NCBI GenBank assembly: GCA_019119435.1
Contig: DWWZ01000052.1
Location: 1-36,348, forward strand
Direction: 5' to 3'
DNA: 36,348 bases
Source of the DNA: Candidatus Butyricicoccus avicola
GTDB lineage: Bacteria > Bacillota > Clostridia > Oscillospirales > Butyricicoccaceae
Shown here piece after piece: positions 29,975-36,348 of the stretch; within the stretch, counting starts at the first letter, position 1, and each line of letters begins with the position of its first letter. Under the pieces are notes generated by a model. It ran no database searches, was not told where the DNA came from, and was given only the letters and a program-made list of their open reading frames with translations. The position numbers and the translations under genes are program-made.

Positions 29975-31846
29975 ATGAACCGATTTTTAAAGAAATTCAC
30001 CTGGACGCCCGAGCTGGCTGAGGTGCTCGAGGAGTGTAAGGGCGTCTCTGTGCCGCTGAGCAAGCAGGAGCTGTACGAGACCGTGTTCGGTACCGGCCAT
30101 CTGGGCAAGTTCGACGTGGTCTATGACGTGCCGGACCGCGGCCTGGTCTGCGAGGCGACCGTTGTGCGCGCCAAGAACGGCATCGTCGTCAACTATCCTG
30201 AGGATTATATGCGCCGCCGTGACCCGGACAGCATGCGCATCGGCGACGACAAGCCGACCGACAAGCCGCGCTTCAAGGACGTCTACGGCTATGACTTTGA
30301 CCAGTGCAAGAAGGAGACCTACGAGTGGCTCAAGACCCAGGAGCTCATCGTCATGCCCTTCAACGCCGGCGGCAACACCTATGGCTACGGCTCCATCCTG
30401 ATCTGCCCGCGCAACGCGGCCTTCTTCGCCTACTCCATGGCCCTGCTGCAGGGCTTTGTCTCGGCGGAGGAGTCCGAGGGCTTCAAGCCGCGCGCCATCG
30501 TCTATGTCGCGCCCCCCTTCCGCCACACCCACTTCGGCGGCAAGCAGGTCGTCGTGCACAACCGTCTGGACGACTGCCACGAAGTCTTCTCCTACAACCT
30601 CTATCCCGGCCCGTCCGCCAAGAAGGGCGTCTACTCGGTCCTGCTCGATATCGGTGAGCAGGAGGGCTGGGTCACCGCGCACGCGTCCTGCGGTCGCATG
30701 GTCACCCAGTACGACAATGAGCTCGTCATCATGCACGAGGGCGCATCGGGCGGCGGCAAGAGCGAGATGCTCCAGGACATCGCCCGCGCCGAGGACGGCC
30801 GCGTCGTGCTGTCCACCAACACCATCACCGGTGAGTCCACCTACCTGCACATGGGCCGCACCAGCCACATTGAGCCGGTCTGCGACGACATGGCGACCTG
30901 CTATCCCAAGCTGCAGAACGACAGCGGCAAGCTGGTCCTGGTCGACGGCGAGGACGGCTGGTTCCTGCGCATGGACGGCGTCACCCACTACGGCTGCGAC
31001 CCGGTCTACGAGCGCATCTGCACCGAGCCGGATGAGCCGCTTGTGTTCTTCAACATCCAGGGCGTGGTCGGCGCGACCAGCCTGATCTGGGAGCACACGC
31101 TGGACTCCAACGGCAAGCCCTGCCCCAACCCGCGCGCCATCGTCCCGCGCGCCAAGGTGCCGCACATCGTCAATGAGCCGGTCGAGGTCGACATCCGCTC
31201 GTTCGGCACCCGTATGCCCCCCTCCACCCGCGAGAACCCGAACTACGGCATCATGGGCATGCTGCACTTTATCCCGCCCGCACTGGCTTGGCTGTGGCGT
31301 CTGGTTGCGCCGCGCGGCTTTAACAACCCGTCGATCGTCGGCGGCGGCGAGCTCAAGAGCGAGGGCGTCGGCTCCTACTGGCCCTTTGCCACCGGCCAGC
31401 GCGTCAAGCAGGCCAACCTGCTGCTGCGCCAGATCGTGGACCACCCGAACACCCGCTACGTGCTGATCCCGAACCAGCACATCGGCGTCTACCACGTTGG
31501 CTTTGCGGCCGAGTGGATCAGCCGCGAGTGGCTGGCGCGCCACAACGGCCATATCAAGATGGATAAGCTGGAGCCCGCGCGCTGCCCGCTGCTGGGCTAT
31601 GCGCTCAAGGAAATGGTCATTGAGAGCCAGCCCATCCGCTCCAAGTTCCTGCGCACCGAGACCCAGGACCGCATGGGCGAGGACGGCTACGATGCCGGCG
31701 CAAAGATCCTGACCGACTTCTTTGCCAAGGAGCTCGACAAGTTCTACACGGACGACCTGGACCCGCTGGGCCGCGAGATCATCGACTGCTTCCGCCGCGG
31801 CGGCACGGTCGAGGACTACTGCAAGCTCACCCCGATGAAGCTGTAA
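29975..31846 (+). CDS. P-loop protein with HPr kinase/PEPCK-like Walker A (probably DUF4914 family), function unknown
   Basis: 623 aa; EGASGGGKSEMLQD P-loop, DGEDGWFLRMDGV, YWPFATGQRVKQANLLLRQIV; aaggagg RBS upstream. DUF4914 assignment is from recall, not a search. Confidence 0.75.
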   Translation: MNRFLKKFTWTPELAEVLEECKGVSVPLSKQELYETVFGTGHLGKFDVVYDVPDRGLVCEATVVRAKNGIVVNYPEDYMRRRDPDSMRIGDDKPTDKPRFKDVYGYDFDQCKKETYEWLKTQELIVMPFNAGGNTYGYGSILICPRNAAFFAYSMALLQGFVSAEESEGFKPRAIVYVAPPFRHTHFGGKQVVVHNRLDDCHEVFSYNLYPGPSAKKGVYSVLLDIGEQEGWVTAHASCGRMVTQYDNELVIMHEGASGGGKSEMLQDIARAEDGRVVLSTNTITGESTYLHMGRTSHIEPVCDDMATCYPKLQNDSGKLVLVDGEDGWFLRMDGVTHYGCDPVYERICTEPDEPLVFFNIQGVVGATSLIWEHTLDSNGKPCPNPRAIVPRAKVPHIVNEPVEVDIRSFGTRMPPSTRENPNYGIMGMLHFIPPALAWLWRLVAPRGFNNPSIVGGGELKSEGVGSYWPFATGQRVKQANLLLRQIVDHPNTRYVLIPNQHIGVYHVGFAAEWISREWLARHNGHIKMDKLEPARCPLLGYALKEMVIESQPIRSKFLRTETQDRMGEDGYDAGAKILTDFFAKELDKFYTDDLDPLGREIIDCFRRGGTVEDYCKLTPMKL

Positions 31847-31858
31847 GGAACAATACAA

Positions 31859-31894
31859 AGACCGAGGAAGAAATAATTCTTCCCCGGTTTTTTT
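31859..31894 (+). terminator. Intrinsic terminator downstream of the P-loop protein gene
   Basis: accgaggaagaaataattcttccccggtttttttg. Confidence 0.85.
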
Positions 31895-32050
31895 GTTTGC
31901 TGGATGCGCTGCGGTTGGCGGTTCAGAGCGATGGGAAAGTATCCTCACCTTTTATTTCGGCATAAAATATCAGATAACGCTTGAAAAAAGTTGCTAGATC
32001 CTGTATGATACGGATAAGGAATCCATTCCTGTAAAAAGGAGTTGATATCA

Positions 32051-32509
32051 ATGAAAGGGCTTAGACGTTTCGCTGCACTGATGTGCGCGCTGATGCTGCT
32101 GATCGCAGCGCCTGTGCTCACATCGGCACGTGCCATTGAGATGGAAGAAAAACCGGGCGAAAGCAGTACCATCGTGCCGAGCACACTCTTACTCGAATGG
32201 GACTTGGATACTGGAAGCCGCGGGACAGACGAGACACCCTGTTTTCACATGGAAAAAGGCCACGGGCTGTATCTGCGCTGGTACTGTGATGTGCCTTCGG
32301 ATTCGGCACCCATCCACGTGTATCTCTATGATATCAATAAGGGCGCGATTGTATCTGCGATGTCCCCACAGATGGACCCAGGTGAGGAAAGGACAGAAGT
32401 TTTTTATGTCGGAGATGACAGCAGATTGAGTGAATTCCGGATTATGATTGAAAGTGTAACAGGTGGTACGGCATACGCGACCGTGCGTGCAGGCCAAATC
32501 CATCTATAG
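32051..32509 (+). CDS. Small secreted hypothetical protein
   Basis: 152 aa; signal peptide MKGLRRFAALMCALMLLIAAPVLTSARA; aaaaggag upstream; promoter TTGAAA-N17-TATGAT at about 31991-32010. Confidence 0.75.
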   Translation: MKGLRRFAALMCALMLLIAAPVLTSARAIEMEEKPGESSTIVPSTLLLEWDLDTGSRGTDETPCFHMEKGHGLYLRWYCDVPSDSAPIHVYLYDINKGAIVSAMSPQMDPGEERTEVFYVGDDSRLSEFRIMIESVTGGTAYATVRAGQIHL

Positions 32510-32527
32510 ACATCCAGAGAAAAAAGT

Positions 32528-32559
32528 AAAAAGTGCCGCCCCACCGGGGCGGCACTTTT
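32528..32559. terminator. Strong intrinsic terminator hairpin
   Basis: aaaagtgccgccccaccggggcggcactttt, A/T tracts on both sides. Confidence 0.88.
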
Positions 32560-32632
32560 CATGCTGTTTACATCGGGCTATGCGCAAACAACCCAGCAGC
32601 CTTATGGAAAACGCAGGAATTTCATAAAATGA

Positions 32633-32663
32633 AAAAACCTCTTCGCATAGACGAAGAGGTTTC
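32633..32663 (-). terminator. Intrinsic terminator downstream of the ferredoxin gene
   Basis: Minus strand AAACCTCTTCG-TCTATG-CGAAGAGGTTTTTTC. Confidence 0.85.
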
Positions 32664-32690
32664 TCACTTTTTAAGAGAATCCGTCAGGAA

Positions 32691-32861
32691 TTAGCCCTGA
32701 GAGATCGCACCAACCGGGCAAGCGCCAGCGCAGGTACCGCAGTCAACACAAGCGTCTGCGTTGATTACGTACTGGCCGTCGCCCTCAGAGATCGCGCCAA
32801 CCGGGCACTCACCTGCGCAGGTACCGCAGCTGATGCAAGCGCCAGAAATTACGTATGCCAT
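32691..32861 (-). CDS. 2[4Fe-4S] clostridial-type ferredoxin (56 aa, absent from supplied ORF track)
   Basis: Manual translation MAYVISGACISCGTCAGECPVGAISEGDGQYVINADACVDCGTCAGACPVGAISQG, two CxxCxxCxxxCP clusters; ttggaggtgcttttccc upstream of ATG. Confidence 0.97.
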   Translation of the reverse strand: MAYVISGACISCGTCAGECPVGAISEGDGQYVINADACVDCGTCAGACPVGAISQG

Positions 32862-33133
32862 GGGAAAAGCACCTCCAATTCAAATTACATTCTTATTCTA
32901 ACATAAGTTTTAAAAAAGGCAAGGGTTTTGCTTAATGTTAGCTATATGCAACTTATTACAGCCCGAAAAAGTTCCAAAATCCGCCGTTTTCTGCACGTCC
33001 TTCCTGGGCATCCTAAATGCGGATCGCCCAATACATCAGAGAAAGGTCAGAAATTTAAAAAAGTTAGAAAAAATGAGATGACGTGAGAAAACAAGAGAAA
33101 ACATGAGATTTTATTTTGCTCATCCAGAATAAA

Positions 33134-33150
33134 GGTCAGAGAAGGTCAGA
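33134..33150 (+). promoter_or_regulatory. CtsR operator 1 (direct repeat GGTCAGA-N3-GGTCAGA)
   Basis: ggtcagagaaggtcaga; tandem heptamers with 3-nt spacer, immediately upstream of the -35. Confidence 0.85.
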
Positions 33151-33158
33151 AATTTTTC

Positions 33159-33186
33159 TTGCCTTTCTTCGGAATGCGAGTATAAT
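33159..33186 (+). promoter_or_regulatory. ctsR operon promoter (TTGCCT-N16-TATAAT)
   Basis: TTGCCT 33159-33164, TATAAT 33181-33186. Confidence 0.75.
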
Positions 33187-33197
33187 AAGAATTACAA

Positions 33198-33214
33198 GGT
33201 CAGGAAAGGTCAGA
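33198..33214 (+). promoter_or_regulatory. CtsR operator 2 (direct repeat GGTCAGG-N3-GGTCAGA)
   Basis: ggtcaggaaaggtcaga; immediately downstream of the -10. Confidence 0.85.
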
Positions 33215-33259
33215 AGAAAGGCCCGGGGACCTTGGAGAACAAGAATCGAGGTCACGCTT

Positions 33260-33712
33260 ATGAAAATGTCAGATTCCATCGCAGCCTTCATTATGGACTG
33301 CCTGTCCGATGGCGGCGGCGTTGCAGAGCTTCAGCGGCGCGGCCTGGCGGAGCGTTTTTCCTGTGTGCCCAGCCAGATCAACTATGTCATCGAAACCCGG
33401 TTCACTCCGGAGAACGGTTATCTGGTGGAGTCCAGGCGCGGCGGAGGCGGCTATATCCGCATCGTCCGCGTGCAGGACGACAAGCAGCGCATGCTGCTCG
33501 AGGCCGCACGCGCGGCCGGCGGGCATCTGACGCAGAATGAGGCCGCGCGCCTCATCCGGTCGTTCATCTCGATCGGGCTGCTCACCTCCCGCGAGGGCAA
33601 GCTGCTCATGGGCGCCTGCACCGACGGCGCCCTGTCTGAGGTCCCGGCGGACAGCCGCGACCGGGTGCGCGCCGCTGTGTTCCGGTGCGCCATCCTGGGC
33701 ATCACCACCTAA
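33260..33712 (+). CDS. ctsR: Class III stress gene repressor CtsR
   Basis: MSDSIAAFIMDCL, CVPSQINYVIETRFTPENGYLVESRRGGGGYIRIVRV; start trimmed to ATG 33260. Confidence 0.95.
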   Translation: MKMSDSIAAFIMDCLSDGGGVAELQRRGLAERFSCVPSQINYVIETRFTPENGYLVESRRGGGGYIRIVRVQDDKQRMLLEAARAAGGHLTQNEAARLIRSFISIGLLTSREGKLLMGACTDGALSEVPADSRDRVRAAVFRCAILGITT

Positions 33713-33763
33713 ATCCCATTGTAAACACAAGTTTTCTTTTTGAATAGAAGGAGTTGACCCTTT

Positions 33764-34318
33764 ATGTTGTGTCAGAACTGTGGTAAGAACGAAGCAACCA
33801 TGTACTTTCGGCAGACCATCAACGGTCAGACCAAGGAAATGCATCTGTGCCCCGACTGCGCGAACCAGCTCGGCATCCAGAATACGTTCGCTCAGAATTT
33901 CCAGTCAGCCTTTGCAGAACCGCTTGGCTCCTGGTTTGACAATGACCCGTTTTTCAGCCATCCGTTCCAGTCGTTCTTCGGCGCGCCGTTCACGCAGACC
34001 GCGCAGATCGGCTCGGGCCGCCGCTGTCCGACCTGCGGCATGACCGAGTCCGAATTGCAGCGCACCGGCCGCGTGGGCTGCGCCGACTGTTACAAGACGT
34101 TTGAAGACATCCTGACCCCGTATATCCGCAAGCTGCAGGGCGCGACCGCTCATGTCGGCCAGGCGCCCAAGACCGCAGAAAATCCTGCACAGCCTGTGGA
34201 AAACCCGGTTGACTCGCTGAAGGCAAAGCTTTCTGAGGCGGTCAAGCAGGAAAACTATGAGGAAGCCGCGCGCCTGCGCGACGAGATCCGTCGACTGGAG
34301 GGACAGAACAATGCGTAA
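33764..34318 (+). CDS. mcsA: McsA, activator of protein arginine kinase (Zn fingers + UVR domain)
   Basis: CxxC pairs (CQNCGKNEA, CPDCANQLG, CPTCGM, CADCYKTFEDILTPYIRKLQG) and C-terminal UVR-like helix. Confidence 0.93.
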   Translation: MLCQNCGKNEATMYFRQTINGQTKEMHLCPDCANQLGIQNTFAQNFQSAFAEPLGSWFDNDPFFSHPFQSFFGAPFTQTAQIGSGRRCPTCGMTESELQRTGRVGCADCYKTFEDILTPYIRKLQGATAHVGQAPKTAENPAQPVENPVDSLKAKLSEAVKQENYEEAARLRDEIRRLEGQNNA

Positions 34319-35318
34319 CTTTGCAATTCACGGCGGCTTTACCGGCCTTGCCGCTTCGACCCGCGTGCGTCTCGCGCGCAATGTAAAAGGCTATCCGTAC
34401 CGGAACTTGACGCCCGGCCAGCAGAATGAGATCGCCCAAAAGGTCTGGGACGCCATCTCGGCCGCCCCGGCCGTGGCGAACGGCCTGCACATGACCGAGG
34501 TGCGCGCCGGCAGCCAGGAGGCCATGCAGCTCATCGAGCGCCACATGATCTCCCCGGAATTTGCCCAGCGCGGCGGCCACCTCATCGCCTCGGACAGCGG
34601 CGACATCGCCATCATGCTCGGCGAGGAGGACCACATCCGCCTGCAGGTCATGGGCACCGGCCTGTGCCCCAAGGAGTGCATGCAGACCGCAAGACGGCTG
34701 GCAGAGCTCATCGAGAACCGTGTCCCCTTTGATTACAGTGACAAGTTGGGATACCTGACCGCCTGTCCGTCCAACCTGGGCACCGGCCTGCGCGTGTCGG
34801 TCATGCTGCATTTGCCGGTTTTGACCCAGACGGGCGCGGCGTCGCGTTTGGTGAGCTGGGCGGCCCGCCAGGGCCTTGCGGTGCGCGGCGCATACGGCGA
34901 GGGCACCCGCGCGGCCGGCGGCTTCTATCAGCTGTCCAACCAGATCACCCTGGGCCGCAGCGAGGACGCCATCGTAGACAAGATGGTCGAGGCCGCGACC
35001 GAGGTCATCGACCAGGAGAAGAAGGCCCGCGAGCAGCTGCGCGCGGCGGGTGAAGATGCGCTCTTTGACCGCATCGCCCGTGCAGCCGGCGTCCTGCGCC
35101 ATGCGCGTCTGCTGTCGTCCGATGAGGCGGCAAGCTGCATCTCCGATGTGCTCGTCGGCCTGCAGATGGGCTATCTGACCGGCACCGAGGCCGAAGACCT
35201 CATCGAGGCCGAGCAGGACACCCGCCCGGCGCTCATCGCAGGGAACCCGAACGAGCGCGACCGCATCCGCGCCGAAAAGCTCAGACAGGTCACAAAGGAC
35301 CTGCGTATCGCAGACTAA
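34311..35318 (+). CDS. mcsB: Protein arginine kinase McsB
   Basis: [49 protein letters not shown]; start trimmed to ATG 34311, overlapping the mcsA end. Confidence 0.95.
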   Translation: MRNFAIHGGFTGLAASTRVRLARNVKGYPYRNLTPGQQNEIAQKVWDAISAAPAVANGLHMTEVRAGSQEAMQLIERHMISPEFAQRGGHLIASDSGDIAIMLGEEDHIRLQVMGTGLCPKECMQTARRLAELIENRVPFDYSDKLGYLTACPSNLGTGLRVSVMLHLPVLTQTGAASRLVSWAARQGLAVRGAYGEGTRAAGGFYQLSNQITLGRSEDAIVDKMVEAATEVIDQEKKAREQLRAAGEDALFDRIARAAGVLRHARLLSSDEAASCISDVLVGLQMGYLTGTEAEDLIEAEQDTRPALIAGNPNERDRIRAEKLRQVTKDLRIAD

Positions 35319-35416
35319 ATCCCCTTCCTGCCCTGTCCTGCGCCCGCTTGGGCCGCAGGACAGGGAGATCAATCAATCTATTTGAAACTTCTCTCCACCG
35401 AAAGGAGTGTTGCTTT

Positions 35417-36348
35417 ATGGCTTTTAACAATCGATTCACAGACCGTGCGTCGGCCGCGATCCAGCTTGCGCAGGAGGCGGCCGGCCGTATGGGTCATAAC
35501 TATGTCGGCTCCGAGCATCTGCTCGACGGCCTGCTGCTCGAGGGCGGCGGCATGGCGGCCAAGGTCCTGTCCGAGGCCGGTGTCACGACAGAAAATATTG
35601 AAAAGCAGATCGAAAAGCTGGTCGGCTTCGGCGCGCCCGACCCGTCTGCCCCGCAGGGCCTGACGCCGCGCACCAAGCGCATCGTCGAGCTGGCCGTCGC
35701 GGCGGCGTCCCAGATGGGCCACAGCTACGTCGGCACCGAGCACCTGCTGTTCGGCCTGCTGCATGAGGGCCAGAATGTGGCCATCACCATCCTCAATAAC
35801 CTGGGTGTCGACCCGCGCGCGCTGCTCAACAAGCTTGCGCAGCACATGGGCGAGAGCCAGGGCGCGGCCGGCCAGGCCGGCGCAGACGGCCCGTCCGAGC
35901 CGGCGGCTGCCGGCGGCGCTGGCAAGGCGCTGGCCCAGTACGGCAAGGACCTGACAAAGGCCGCCCGCGAGGGCAAGCTTGACCCGGTCATCGGCCGCCA
36001 GAAGGAGATCGACCGCGTCATCCAGATCCTGTCCCGCCGCACCAAGAATAACCCGGCGCTCGTCGGCGACCCTGGCGTTGGCAAGACGGCCGTCGCAGAG
36101 GGCCTGGCCGAAAAGATCGCGGCGGGCGATGTGCCGGATAACCTCAAGGACAAGAAGCTCATCGCCCTGGACCTGACCGGCATGATCGCCGGCGCCAAGT
36201 ACCGCGGCGAGTTCGAAGAACGCCTCAAAGCAGTCTTGAATGAGGTGCGCAAATCCGAAGGGCGTATCTTACTGTTTATCGATGAGCTGCACACCATTGT
36301 GGGTGCCGGCAAGACTGAAGGCTCCATGGATGCCGGCAACTTGCTCAA
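35417..36348 (+). CDS. clpC: ATP-dependent Clp protease ATP-binding subunit ClpC, N-terminal part (3' truncated by window end)
   Basis: Manual frame reading from ATG 35417 (RBS aaaggag): [36 protein letters not shown]...[21 protein letters not shown]...[15 protein letters not shown]. Confidence 0.95.
   Translation, partial: MAFNNRFTDRASAAIQLAQEAAGRMGHNYVGSEHLLDGLLLEGGGMAAKVLSEAGVTTENIEKQIEKLVGFGAPDPSAPQGLTPRTKRIVELAVAAASQMGHSYVGTEHLLFGLLHEGQNVAITILNNLGVDPRALLNKLAQHMGESQGAAGQAGADGPSEPAAAGGAGKALAQYGKDLTKAAREGKLDPVIGRQKEIDRVIQILSRRTKNNPALVGDPGVGKTAVAEGLAEKIAAGDVPDNLKDKKLIALDLTGMIAGAKYRGEFEERLKAVLNEVRKSEGRILLFIDELHTIVGAGKTEGSMDAGNLL

Noticed and set aside
29987-31948. 653-aa minus-strand ORF opposite the P-loop protein gene
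   Set aside because: Low-complexity, Val/Ala/Asp/Leu/Arg-rich translation with no recognisable motif; it is the frame shadow of a well-supported plus-strand gene with promoter, RBS and terminator.

Overview
This window is the replication-origin neighbourhood of a GC-rich Firmicutes chromosome, probably Clostridia/Oscillospirales-like (taxonomy is inferred from gene content only). It starts inside ftsH. Next come a choloylglycine-hydrolase-like gene, putP, a TetR regulator and serS, then the classic ori-left block on the minus strand: a small membrane coiled-coil gene, parB, parA, [noc, inverted to +], rsmG, mnmG, mnmE, jag, yidC, yidD, rnpA, rpmH. The strand switch at about 17.0-17.4 kb leads to dnaA, dnaN, yaaA, recF, remB, gyrB and gyrA. 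Further right are a CPA2-type antiporter, an unknown membrane protein, rnhA, a large HPr-kinase/PEPCK-like P-loop protein of unknown function, a small secreted protein, a 56-aa 2[4Fe-4S] ferredoxin missing from the ORF track, and the ctsR-mcsA-mcsB-clpC operon (clpC truncated by the window end). The main non-coding signals are: two parS sites; DnaA boxes upstream of dnaA; a dnaA-dnaN origin element with a DnaA-trio-like CTACTACTACGACTA run; a Noc-binding-site-like palindrome in the same intergenic region; a second DnaA-box cluster with an AT-rich tract between mnmG and mnmE; paired GGTCAGA CtsR operators around the ctsR promoter; and a perfect 9-bp-arm palindrome upstream of putP. The content is mostly housekeeping. 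I see no CRISPR array, transposon, prophage, tRNA or rRNA. The least-described elements are the P-loop kinase-like protein, the parAB-linked membrane coiled-coil protein, and the unusual origin/Noc arrangement.
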